A DNA stretch of 64,000 bases from Haladaptatus pallidirubidus (GTDB lineage Archaea > Halobacteriota > Halobacteria > Halobacteriales > Haladaptataceae): NCBI RefSeq assembly GCF_020700235.1, contig NZ_CP085301.1, forward strand, positions 3,286,001 through 3,350,000, given 5' to 3'. A model generated the notes under the pieces. It was not told the DNA's origin. It worked only from the letters and a program-made list of their open reading frames with translations, and did not search any database. Positions 7,882 to 15,800 of this stretch are shown here, piece by piece (position 1 is the stretch's first letter; the number at the start of each line of letters is the position of its first letter). The position numbers were made by a program, and so were the translations under genes.

Positions 7882-9600
7882 ATGGCAGATACACGCACGG
7901 GGGCGGATTTGTTCACCGAAGCAGTCGAATCTTACGGCGTTCGGTACGTCTTCGGCAACCCCGGAACGACGGAACTGCCCGTCATGCGCGCACTGGGTGA
8001 TAGCGAATTGGAGTACGTCCTCGCCCCCCACGAGGACATCGCGGTCGGAATGGCTGCGGGCTATGCCACCACCCGGCAGTACGATGCGAATAAAAACTGT
8101 CCCGTCGGCGTCGTCAACCTCCACGTCGCGCCGGGCGTCGCCCACGGGCTTGGAAACCTCTACGGCGCGTCGGTGACGGGCGCTCCGCTCGTGGTGACTG
8201 CAGGGGCGCACAGCCTCGATTTCCGCCACGAGGAACCTATCCTCTCGGGTGACTTGCTCGCCATGACCGACCAGTTCACGAAGTGGAGCGCGGAAGTGAC
8301 CGACGTGTCCGCGCTCCCGACGATGCTCCGCCGAGCGTTTCGCGTGGCTCAAACGCCGCCGACGGGGCCGGTGTTCCTCTCCCTCCCGCTAGACGTGATG
8401 ATGACCGAAACCGACGCGGACCCACAGCGACTCGGCAGGATTCAGAACCCGGGCGCTGGCGACCCGGGGGGGATTGCGGAGGCCGCGAATCTGCTCGCGG
8501 AGGCGGACGACCCGGTCCTCGTCGTCGGCGACCACATCCCTCGCCACGGTGCCTATTCGGACACCGACCCGGTTGACGCGGCGGTTCGACTGGCGGAGGC
8601 GACGGGTGCGCGCGTCCACGCCGAAATCCTGACCTGCGAAGTTTCCTTCCCCGGAGAACACGACCAGTGGGTCTCCCACATCCCGCCGGACGAAAACCTC
8701 GCGGCGGCGGTGATGAACAGCGACGCGGTCGTCTTCGCGGGCTGTTCGACGAACACGACGCTGACCCGTCACGACCGCGACCTCATCCCCGATCGCGCGA
8801 CGATTATCGACCTGAACGACGAACCGTGGCAGGTCGGGAAAAACGCGCCCGCCGACGTTGCGGTGACGGGAGACCTCGGACTCGTGATGGACGCAATCGC
8901 AGAACAGGTCGAAATCGGAGAAGAGGCGTTGGACGAGCGATTGGAGCGCGTCCAGCAGTTCAAGACCTTCGCACGGCAGAAGATGGCCGAGATGGGAGAG
9001 GATGAATCGAGGCCAGAAGACGCCGAAGACGAATCGAACGTCGCCGACCGACGCGCTTCGAAAGCCGAACTCGTGGATACCCTGCGCGCCACCGCCTCGA
9101 ATCCCTACATCGTGGACGAGGGTGTCACCTCGAAGTACGCCATGCTCACGCGCTGGGCCTTCGAGCGCGAGGGCTACATCTCGAACAAAGGCGGCGGGCT
9201 GGGCTACGGCCTGCCCGCCGCCGTCGGCGCGGGGATGGCCGAAGCCGAGAAAGACGACCCCAGACAGGTCGTCGGTTTCATCGGCGATGGTTCGTATCTC
9301 TACTACCCGCACTCGCTCTACTCGGCGGCCCGGTACGACGTGGACGTGACCGTCGTCGTCTCCGACAACCGAAATTACCGCATCCTGAAGGACAACACCA
9401 TCGGGCTGTTCGGCGGGGAGGACGACGACCACGAGTTCGTCGGGATGGATTTCGACCCGCCAGTCGATATTCCGAAAAATGCCGAGAGCCACGGTGCGAA
9501 AGGCTATCTCGTGGAGTCGCCCGACGAGATGGCGGAGACGCTGGAACGGGCACTCGCCGAGGACGGGCCGAGCGTGGTTGATGTGTTGGTTCACGACTGA
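7882..9600 (+). CDS. ThDP-dependent enzyme, benzoylformate decarboxylase-like
   Basis: A 572-aa three-domain thiamine diphosphate enzyme. The N-terminal Pyr domain has FGNPGTTELP (24-33) and the catalytic Glu51 in APHED; the VVNLHVAPGVAHGLGNL segment is closer to benzoylformate decarboxylase than to acetolactate synthase. The C-terminal PP domain has the ThDP-Mg motif starting GDG at 468-470 and ending near SDNRNYRILK. It would decarboxylate or ligate a 2-oxo acid; the substrate is unknown. It is preceded by TTTAG at about 28 bp and is probably leaderless. A 13-bp stem-loop spans its stop codon. Confidence 0.85.
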   Translation: MADTRTGADLFTEAVESYGVRYVFGNPGTTELPVMRALGDSELEYVLAPHEDIAVGMAAGYATTRQYDANKNCPVGVVNLHVAPGVAHGLGNLYGASVTGAPLVVTAGAHSLDFRHEEPILSGDLLAMTDQFTKWSAEVTDVSALPTMLRRAFRVAQTPPTGPVFLSLPLDVMMTETDADPQRLGRIQNPGAGDPGGIAEAANLLAEADDPVLVVGDHIPRHGAYSDTDPVDAAVRLAEATGARVHAEILTCEVSFPGEHDQWVSHIPPDENLAAAVMNSDAVVFAGCSTNTTLTRHDRDLIPDRATIIDLNDEPWQVGKNAPADVAVTGDLGLVMDAIAEQVEIGEEALDERLERVQQFKTFARQKMAEMGEDESRPEDAEDESNVADRRASKAELVDTLRATASNPYIVDEGVTSKYAMLTRWAFEREGYISNKGGGLGYGLPAAVGAGMAEAEKDDPRQVVGFIGDGSYLYYPHSLYSAARYDVDVTVVVSDNRNYRILKDNTIGLFGGEDDDHEFVGMDFDPPVDIPKNAESHGAKGYLVESPDEMAETLERALAEDGPSVVDVLVHD

Positions 9601-9622
9601 GATTCCGTTGGAATCTCAGTCG
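9594..9622. terminator. Perfect 13-bp stem-loop spanning a stop codon between convergent genes
   Basis: CGACTGAGATTCC and GGAATCTCAGTCG flank a GTT loop. The left arm contains the TGA stop of the ThDP enzyme (9598-9600), and the right arm ends 2 bp before the stop of the convergent methyltransferase (9624). The symmetry suggests a bidirectional 3'-end signal. There is no long T-run, so a protein-independent archaeal terminator is not certain. Confidence 0.7.
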
Positions 9623-9623
9623 T

Positions 9624-10250
9624 TCACTTTCGAAACACCCGAATCGTGTCCTGTTCTCCCCGTTCGGAATCGATCTCGGCGAGGCCGAGGTCGGTGAAAA
9701 TTCGGTTCCAGTTCCGGTAGTAGAGCGGAAATTCGTCGTTGACGTAGTTCACGCCGAGTTCCGTCGAATCCGTGTCGCGTTCGTCGGTGGCGTCGCCCCC
9801 CTCGTTTTCCACCGTGATGAGCAGGTCGTCGGTAATCCGGGCCAGTTCCTCAAACACCCACTCGTCGTCGGAATGGAGGTGTTGGAGCGTTTCCACCGAA
9901 AACACGGCGTCGAACCGCCCGTCTTCGAAGCCCTTCACGACGTTCTCTATCGCGTCGTGGTAGAACGTCCCCCGCTCTGCGAGGTCGGGATAGGCGTCGG
10001 CCATCACCTCGAACGCCTCGTCGTTGATTTCGATGCCGGACAGGTTTTCGTAGCCGTTTTCGAGGAGATGAGAGAGATGTCTGCCCGAACTGCATCCGAG
10101 TTCCAAGATGGTCGCGTCCGAACCGAAGCGCGCGTCGAAGCGGGCGCGAATCGTCTCGCTCGTCTCGTTCGGCCCGTAGTAGGCGTAGTAGTCCGGCGAG
10201 TACTCCCCCGACCGCTCCGCCCACGTCTCTCGGACTTCGTTCGGTTCCAT
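9624..10250 (-). CDS. Class I SAM-dependent methyltransferase
   Basis: A 208-aa methyltransferase. Motif I is ILELGCSSGRHLSHL; the acidic ribose-binding residue follows in LSGIEIND; motif IV-like FDAVFSVETLQHLH is present. The C-terminus (YYRNWNRIFTDLGL) is typical of methyltransferase_11/25 relatives. ATG at 10250 (MEPNEVRETW) is chosen over an upstream start whose codons look non-coding. The substrate is unknown. Confidence 0.8.
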   Translation of the reverse strand: MEPNEVRETWAERSGEYSPDYYAYYGPNETSETIRARFDARFGSDATILELGCSSGRHLSHLLENGYENLSGIEINDEAFEVMADAYPDLAERGTFYHDAIENVVKGFEDGRFDAVFSVETLQHLHSDDEWVFEELARITDDLLITVENEGGDATDERDTDSTELGVNYVNDEFPLYYRNWNRIFTDLGLAEIDSERGEQDTIRVFRK

Positions 10251-10341
10251 TCGAACAACTGGTGCCTCTGGCCGTAAAGTCCCGCTGGTAGCGGCGCGGG
10301 TCGGAACCACTCTTAACTTGCTGGACGACGAAGTGGGAGCG

Positions 10342-10446
10342 ATGTCGAACCTGCTTCTGTGTCCCGAATGTGGCTGGACTGGGTCGAAAAACGACCGTCA
10401 CGGAACGCACGTCTGTCCGGTGTGTGATACCGAAATCGACGGTTAA
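10342..10446 (+). CDS. Zinc-ribbon microprotein, 34 aa
   Basis: A complete small frame, MSNLLLCPECGWTG ... HVCPVCDTEIDG, with two CPxC knuckles about 18 residues apart, enough to coordinate one zinc ion. It is flanked by convergent genes and ends 14 bp before the stop of the FAD oxidase. Codon use is haloarchaeal. The role is unknown; rubredoxin-like or ribosome-associated roles are possible. Confidence 0.7.
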   Translation: MSNLLLCPECGWTGSKNDRHGTHVCPVCDTEIDG

Positions 10447-10459
10447 CGCCGACAGACGG

Positions 10460-11869
10460 TCAGTCGCGCATCCGCCCGCCGCCGACCGTTTCAGGGAACA
10501 CCTTCCCCGGATTCAGCGTGTCGTTCGGGTCGAGAGCGCGTTTTATCCGGCGCATGGTTTCGACGCTTTCCGCGCCGTGTTCCAGTTCCAGATATTCGCG
10601 CTTTCCGCGTCCGATTCCGTGTTCGCCCGTGCAGGTGCCGCCGACTTCGATTGCTCGTTCGACGATTTTCGTCTGTACATCTTTCGCCCGCGCGACTTGG
10701 CTTTCGTCCGATTCGTCCACCAGCACGGAGTAGTGAAGGTTACCATCCCCGGCGTGGCCGAAGCAGGGAATCAGCAGGTCGTGTTCGTCGGCGAGTCGGG
10801 AAACGAGCCGAACCATCTCCGGATAGCGGCTGATGGGCACCGTCACGTCGCCGGGATGGAGCGGCGACAGTTCCGGATCGTAGGCCTGCACCGCGAAGGC
10901 GAGTTCTCGACGCGCCTGCCACAGGCCGTCCATGTCGTCGCCCCTGGCGACCTCGAATTGAGTCACATCGTTCGCCTCAAACACGGACCGACAGAACTCG
11001 ATTTCCTCCTCGATGCCGTGGTTCGCGTGGAACTCCACGAACACCATCGGAGCGTCGGGAAGCGATGACCCGGTGTAGGCGTTCGCCATCGTCGCGCTCG
11101 TTCCGTCCACGAGCTCGATGGTCGCCACGTCAACTCCGGAGCGAACCGCGTCGGAAACCGCCTCCACGGCGTCGGAAATCGACTCGAAGAGCGCCCGACC
11201 GCCGCGAATCTGTTCCGGCAAACCGGCGAGTTCGAGTGTTGCCCGCGTCACGACCGCCAACGTTCCCTCGCTGCCGACGATGAGGTCTTTCAGGTTGTAC
11301 CCGCTGGAAGTTTTGACTGCCTTGCTTCCCGCCGTAATGACCGACCCGTCTGCCAGTACCGCTTCGAGTTCTAGTACCCAATCGCTCACTTCACCGTATT
11401 TCACGGTTTTCATCCCGCTGGCGTCGTTCGCTATCATCCCGCCAACCGTGGAGATGTCGCCCGACGACGGAAGCGGCGGAAAAAAGAGACCGTGTTTTGC
11501 GACCGTCTCGTCCACGATTTTTCCGAGGACTCCCGGTTCCACGTCGATTTGAAAATCGTCCGAGCGAACCGCCAGCACGGCGTCCATTCGCGTTGTATCG
11601 AGGCTGATTCCGCCGCGCGAGGGGGTGGAGTTCCCTTCGAGACTCGTCCCCGCGGCGTAGGGCGTGACGGGAACGGCACGTTCGTCCGCGGCGGAGAGCA
11701 CCGCCGAAACGTCCGCAGTCGATTCCGGCCAGACGACCGCGTCCGGGCGAACTTGTTCGGCTTCGGGCGTGCCCCAATCTCCCGCGTGCCCGGAACGATG
11801 GGAGTCACCGAACGAAATTTGGCTCTCGCCGAGCGGTAGGTCGCGGAGAAACGAACAGTCGTAAGTCAT
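10460..11869 (-). CDS. FAD-binding oxidoreductase, GlcD/D-lactate dehydrogenase type
   Basis: A 469-aa PCMH-type flavoprotein. The FAD-binding half contains VTPYAAGTSLEGN, FPPLPSSGDISTVGGMIANDASG and KDLIVGSEGTLAVVTRATL; the C-terminal FAD-oxidase half ends with PCFGHAGDGNLHYSVL, CTGEHGIGRGKREYL and ALDPNDTLNPGKVFP. These are the full signatures of GlcD/DLD enzymes, which oxidise D-2-hydroxy acids such as D-lactate or glycolate. ATG 11869 lies 27 bp downstream of a TATA-like TTTATTTC on the minus strand, so the transcript is probably leaderless. Confidence 0.9.
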   Translation of the reverse strand: MTYDCSFLRDLPLGESQISFGDSHRSGHAGDWGTPEAEQVRPDAVVWPESTADVSAVLSAADERAVPVTPYAAGTSLEGNSTPSRGGISLDTTRMDAVLAVRSDDFQIDVEPGVLGKIVDETVAKHGLFFPPLPSSGDISTVGGMIANDASGMKTVKYGEVSDWVLELEAVLADGSVITAGSKAVKTSSGYNLKDLIVGSEGTLAVVTRATLELAGLPEQIRGGRALFESISDAVEAVSDAVRSGVDVATIELVDGTSATMANAYTGSSLPDAPMVFVEFHANHGIEEEIEFCRSVFEANDVTQFEVARGDDMDGLWQARRELAFAVQAYDPELSPLHPGDVTVPISRYPEMVRLVSRLADEHDLLIPCFGHAGDGNLHYSVLVDESDESQVARAKDVQTKIVERAIEVGGTCTGEHGIGRGKREYLELEHGAESVETMRRIKRALDPNDTLNPGKVFPETVGGGRMRD

Positions 11870-11891
11870 GCGATACCACACGGCGTAGTAC

Positions 11892-11900
11892 GAAATAAAT
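11892..11900 (-). promoter_or_regulatory. TATA box for the GlcD-type gene
   Basis: On the minus strand the sequence reads ATTTATTTC, centred about 27 bp before the ATG at 11869. That spacing places transcription start at or next to the start codon, the usual leaderless haloarchaeal layout. Confidence 0.55.
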
Positions 11901-11986
11901 CTGTTCGACCTGTGAACGCAAAATTCGCTCTCCAGGTCGTTACATGTCAGCGTCCGACTCCTTTTTCTCTCCGAAAACACGCCGTA

Positions 11987-12676
11987 CTACTTTGGTATCC
12001 AACTCATCTCGATTCTCTCGCGCCGACCGTCGAGCACCGAAAACCGCTCGCCACGCCGCCGTTCCAGCCAATACAGCAGTCGCTCCGCCCACCGTAGCTT
12101 CCGGCGTTTCATCGCATCTACGGCAGGATCATCGAAATCCCACCCGAGGAAGACGAGTTTTTCCGCCCCGAAATGGTCGGCCAGAAACGCGGCCCGATCG
12201 CCGTCGGTGAATCCGCCGAAATTCTCGACGGAACCGCGCGGTTCGGCTTGCGTCGTCGCTAGCACGTGGTTCACGTTGAACGTCGGCACGAATTTTCGGA
12301 TTGCCGGGATGTTGTCCCCGTGAGCGTGTGCGGAAACCGGAATCCCCTGTTCGGTCAATGTACGCGCCGTTCCCGGATTTTTGTCGAGGTCGGTAACCAT
12401 GCAGTCCACGTCGATTCCGGCGTCGAGAAGAACGTCGGTGGCGGTCGAGGCCGAGAATACTGCATCCGCGTCGCTCGCTTTGTCGAGTTCGTCGGCGAGC
12501 GGCGGTCCCGCTCCCGCGATGGCGACCGTTTTCCCGGCGAGGGCGTCGAACCGGGAATGGTCGAACGGTTTTGCGAGGTCTGCCAGCGCGTCGCGGGCGC
12601 GTTCGTCGTCTTCTTTAGGAAATCCGAAGTCATCGAGAATTTTCGCGTACACGGGTTCCCAGTCGGTGAATTTCAT
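11987..12676 (-). CDS. mptE: 6-hydroxymethylpterin diphosphokinase, MptE-like
   Basis: A 229-aa archaeal HPPK that pyrophosphorylates 6-hydroxymethyl-7,8-dihydropterin in tetrahydromethanopterin/folate synthesis. Hallmarks are KTVAIAGAGPPL, VDCMVTDLDKNP, the His-containing VSAHAHGDNIPAI, and LVFLGWDFDDP, all typical of MptE. It follows folP by 5 bp on the same strand, which fits sequential steps: MptE makes the diphosphate that dihydropteroate synthase uses. The C-terminus LLYWLERRRGERF is as in haloarchaeal homologues. Confidence 0.9.
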   Translation of the reverse strand: MKFTDWEPVYAKILDDFGFPKEDDERARDALADLAKPFDHSRFDALAGKTVAIAGAGPPLADELDKASDADAVFSASTATDVLLDAGIDVDCMVTDLDKNPGTARTLTEQGIPVSAHAHGDNIPAIRKFVPTFNVNHVLATTQAEPRGSVENFGGFTDGDRAAFLADHFGAEKLVFLGWDFDDPAVDAMKRRKLRWAERLLYWLERRRGERFSVLDGRRERIEMSWIPK

Positions 12677-12681
12677 GCGAC

Positions 12682-13503
12682 CTACTCGCCCGCTCCCTCG
12701 CGTCCGAACTCGTGGCCGATTATCGCGGCATCGAGCGTTTCTTTCACGTCGTGCGTTCGAATCACGTCGGCACCGCGTTCGACCGCCAGCGCCGTCGCCG
12801 CGAGGCTTGCAGGCAGGCGGTCTTCGGTGTCCCTCTCCACGACTTCGCCGAGGAAATTCTTCCTGTTGATGGAGACGAGAATCGGTCGTTCGAATCGGCG
12901 CAGTTCGCCGAGTCGGTCGAACGTTTCCCGGTCATCCGCCAGCGTTTTCTCTTCGCTCCAGCCCCCGAACGCCGGGTCGAGGATGGTTTTGTCGGTCAGC
13001 GGTTCGCGCGCCAACGCGTCGTAGATGTCGTCCACGCGCGCTATCGCGCCGGGGCGTTGCAAATCCGGCGGACTGGCCATCTTCACGACGGCGGCGTCGT
13101 GGCGTTCGCACACCGACACCATCTCCGGGTCGGCGAAGCCGCAGATGTCGTTTACCATGTCGAATCCCCGTGAGAGGGCTTCGTCCGCGACCTCGGCGTA
13201 GCGCGTTTCGATGGAAAACACCGCGTCGCCCGCGTGCTCGACGGTTTCGACTGCGGCGTCGAGACGGTCGAGTTCTTCGTTCGCGGTGAGCACTTCGAAC
13301 CGCTTGTTCGCCGATTCCAGTCCGACATCGACGATGTCGGCACCCTCGCCGATGAGTTCCGAATCGACGTATTCGGCGGCGTCTACCGGGTCGTCGTAGA
13401 CGCTCGGGTCGTAGGGGGACTCCTCGCTAACGTTCAGTACGCCCATGATTCGGGGCGGATGCGCCGGGCCGATTTCTAGCCCTCCGGCGGAAACGTTCTG
13501 CAT
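12682..13503 (-). CDS. folP: Dihydropteroate synthase
   Basis: A 273-aa TIM-barrel enzyme joining a pterin diphosphate to p-aminobenzoate. The N-terminal MGVLNVSEESPYDPS replaces the bacterial MGILNVTPDSF motif; DIVDVGLESANKRFEV substitutes for the usual DIGGEST loop, which is the archaeal variant; FDMVNDICGF, ILDPAFGGWS and RTHDVKETLDA follow. The changed second loop could indicate a different acceptor amine. It forms a tight operon with mptE. ATG 13503 gives the family length. Confidence 0.85.
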   Translation of the reverse strand: MQNVSAGGLEIGPAHPPRIMGVLNVSEESPYDPSVYDDPVDAAEYVDSELIGEGADIVDVGLESANKRFEVLTANEELDRLDAAVETVEHAGDAVFSIETRYAEVADEALSRGFDMVNDICGFADPEMVSVCERHDAAVVKMASPPDLQRPGAIARVDDIYDALAREPLTDKTILDPAFGGWSEEKTLADDRETFDRLGELRRFERPILVSINRKNFLGEVVERDTEDRLPASLAATALAVERGADVIRTHDVKETLDAAIIGHEFGREGAGE

Positions 13504-13543
13504 ACTCGAACTCAGCGCAGTGAACGAATAAAAGGCGGCCCTT

Positions 13544-15649
13544 TCAGGTGAGGTCGCTGGCGGAGATGTCGTCGCTCCAATAGATATCGCCGTCATATTC
13601 GATAACATACTGTTGTCTGTTCAAATATTGATCAAGTTCATCCGCGGCCATTTTGACGGAGTCAATATATCCTGGGGACAAATACGAAGTATATGATTCT
13701 TTGTGGTATGAATTATATATTGTTCCGGCACTATGTGTGGGAACGAGATAAGTATATATCTCAACAGTATATTTGCCTTTACTCTTCGGAATTATTTTTA
13801 GATGTGTGCCGAATCCGGAAGGAGATTGGCATATTGTTGCACCGCCGTCACCGATAATAAGATATTGGTGACCGAATAGCGTTTGTTTCTGCGCAATCGG
13901 TAAAGCAGAACGAAGAGAAAACCCAGCATTGAGTAAACGCGCTAACGACTGTCCAACTTTCGTTGCACTTCTGTTCGACACATCCGAGACGGTAACAATT
14001 CCTGCTTGGCTTCCTTTTTCGATCAATGCCTTTCCCTGTTTGTACGACCGGCAGGCATTGAGTAAGAACATTCGTACACCAATAGTTTCGAGCGCCGTCG
14101 TGTCGAGTGTACCGTTTGTGCACTGAATCCCTTGATGGTCAACATGACCGATGTAGTGAAGAAAGTCGATAGGTTCGCGTAGCATCTTGCGAAGTTCATC
14201 GGTTGTCAGATCGTACTCAATATCAACGTCGTACTCTACGAGGTCACGAAATCCGTACATCTCTTCCACCGCTCCCTCTGCCTTCATTCCCTCGTCGTTG
14301 CAGACGACCTGAATCCGAATATTTGGCTGCTCAGCGGGCTCTTGTTCGATACGTCGCCGCCGAGAGTCAACTGTGAGTTTATTACTTCCGAGTGGACATC
14401 CCTTACCAACCCACGCATGCTCCATGGTGTTTGTCGGTGTAGGCTCTACAACCAACTCACTCGATGGGTCCGACTCCCCGTCCATCGATGTAGTTCGACA
14501 AAATTCTGCGATTGCAGGAGGTTGTGGACGAAGTGATTTTCCCGTCGGTTCTGCCGGGCACCGAACGAGCGAGAGGTCATCCGCAACGAAGGGGAGAATT
14601 TCGGCGTTTCCGAGTGTTGGCACTACATCGGTCGTCAGATGCCACTGTGGCATGTGTGGTTCGAGTATCTCTGACGGAATGGAGAGATATGTCGTGAGTT
14701 GCTCTGTAAGTGAGGAGTCGTACAAATCGGCAAAGTCGATATCGAGCCGTTCTTTCACCGTCTGGCATGACTGTATGGTGAAATCGTAGTACCCCTCGGT
14801 TCGTGTTACGCAGTCGAGAAAGAACACCTGCTGGAGCGTATCAGCGACCGTCTGTTCGAAATCAGCAGACCCCGTGAGTGAATATTCGAAATCATCAGTA
14901 ACAAGCCGAGGGACGCGCCCGGGGACGACTTTCGCACCGAGATAAAACGCGAGCGGCGTCACCGCATATACTGACGCATACTCTTGTGGAACTTCGATTT
15001 CGATTCCCGTATCGGGACGTTCGACTGATTTCGGAACCGAGAATTCGTTTCCCGATTCGACGAGCGGTGGATGGTCCCGAAGGGTGGGAAACGACCGCTC
15101 CGGACTCGTCGTTTTCAGCGCCGACCCGAACGACGACACCGCCCGCATTACGTCTCGAACATCCTCGGTAACGGTAATTACGTCCGAAGGCCGTCGATGC
15201 AGTGACCGTGCGGCGACTCGTACCGACTGTTCCCTCTCGAAATCTATTATCGTATTCCCACCTCTGCACGTCATATCCACAGCGGATTCCACGTCGATGT
15301 AGAGTTTTATTGGTGCAGTTCCAAACGTTAGATAGTATTTTCTATCAGGTATCGAGAGAGAACCCCCGTCCGGACTGAAATGCTCGACGATATTCTTTCC
15401 GCTCCAGAAGTTGACTTCAACGCGCTTTGGCAGGCGAATCCTCGTCGTCGAAAAACGAACCGCAGAATCCATCGGAAACGGAAACTCGTCCGTACTCGCG
15501 GGATGTATCGAAACGGGTTCCGGCGTATGTAATTCGAACCGAACCTTCTCTATCGGATCGTAAACCTCAGCGCCCGACGGGTTCGAAATCGTATTGAACA
15601 CCGGAACAGACGATGTCTCTTCACCGGAGGGGAAAATCGAATCAGCCAT
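13544..15649 (-). CDS. CHAT-domain (caspase-like) protein, paralogue 1
   Basis: A 701-aa protein with a beta-rich N-terminal region starting at NTISNPSGAEVYDPIEKV, a middle region, and a C-terminal CHAT-type caspase-fold domain. The predicted catalytic pair is His502 in LHYIGHVD and Cys533 in LLNACRSYKQG, followed by VTVSDVSNRSATKVGQSLA. The tail IYWSDDISASDLT is almost identical to that of paralogue 2. No TPR or transmembrane segments are evident. The distal third is markedly AT-richer than its paralogue. It is preceded by a 39-codon remnant resembling the C-terminus of the DUF7504-like protein. Protease activity is inferred from the dyad; the substrate is unknown. Confidence 0.8.
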   Translation of the reverse strand: MADSIFPSGEETSSVPVFNTISNPSGAEVYDPIEKVRFELHTPEPVSIHPASTDEFPFPMDSAVRFSTTRIRLPKRVEVNFWSGKNIVEHFSPDGGSLSIPDRKYYLTFGTAPIKLYIDVESAVDMTCRGGNTIIDFEREQSVRVAARSLHRRPSDVITVTEDVRDVMRAVSSFGSALKTTSPERSFPTLRDHPPLVESGNEFSVPKSVERPDTGIEIEVPQEYASVYAVTPLAFYLGAKVVPGRVPRLVTDDFEYSLTGSADFEQTVADTLQQVFFLDCVTRTEGYYDFTIQSCQTVKERLDIDFADLYDSSLTEQLTTYLSIPSEILEPHMPQWHLTTDVVPTLGNAEILPFVADDLSLVRCPAEPTGKSLRPQPPAIAEFCRTTSMDGESDPSSELVVEPTPTNTMEHAWVGKGCPLGSNKLTVDSRRRRIEQEPAEQPNIRIQVVCNDEGMKAEGAVEEMYGFRDLVEYDVDIEYDLTTDELRKMLREPIDFLHYIGHVDHQGIQCTNGTLDTTALETIGVRMFLLNACRSYKQGKALIEKGSQAGIVTVSDVSNRSATKVGQSLARLLNAGFSLRSALPIAQKQTLFGHQYLIIGDGGATICQSPSGFGTHLKIIPKSKGKYTVEIYTYLVPTHSAGTIYNSYHKESYTSYLSPGYIDSVKMAADELDQYLNRQQYVIEYDGDIYWSDDISASDLT

Positions 15650-15761
15650 ATCGAACCCACTTCGTCGCTTGGCGGTCGTGCCCGGAAATCACCTCGGACG
15701 AGTCTTGTCGCAGGACGACTGTGCGCTCGGCACGTCGTGGTATTTCGAAGTTGTTCTGCAT
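15642..15761 (-). pseudogene. 39-codon ORF, probable remnant of a second DUF7504-like gene
   Basis: A short frame MQNNFEIPRRAERTVVLRQD ... RQATKWVRYG whose stop overlaps the start of CHAT paralogue 1 by 8 bp. Its end resembles the end of the DUF7504-like protein upstream of paralogue 2: LRQ(t)DS near the middle and QxTxWVR at the C-terminus, and that gene also overlaps its CHAT partner. It starts about 27 bp from a TATA-like box, so it may be a translated leader peptide now. The alignment was made by eye and is short. Confidence 0.5.
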
Positions 15762-15782
15762 AGGTAAACGAATGCAGTATGA

Positions 15783-15792
15783 GGATAAAATT
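15783..15792 (-). promoter_or_regulatory. TATA box before the 39-codon ORF and CHAT paralogue 1
   Basis: On the minus strand the sequence reads AATTTTATCC, centred about 27 bp before the ATG at 15761. It gives paralogue 1 a promoter of its own even though it lies downstream of paralogue 2. Confidence 0.5.
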
Positions 15793-15800
15793 AGTTCGTC

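Noticed and set aside
8389..9594. A 401-codon minus-strand frame inside the ThDP enzyme gene
   Set aside because: No recognisable motif, and the plus strand carries the full ThDP fold.
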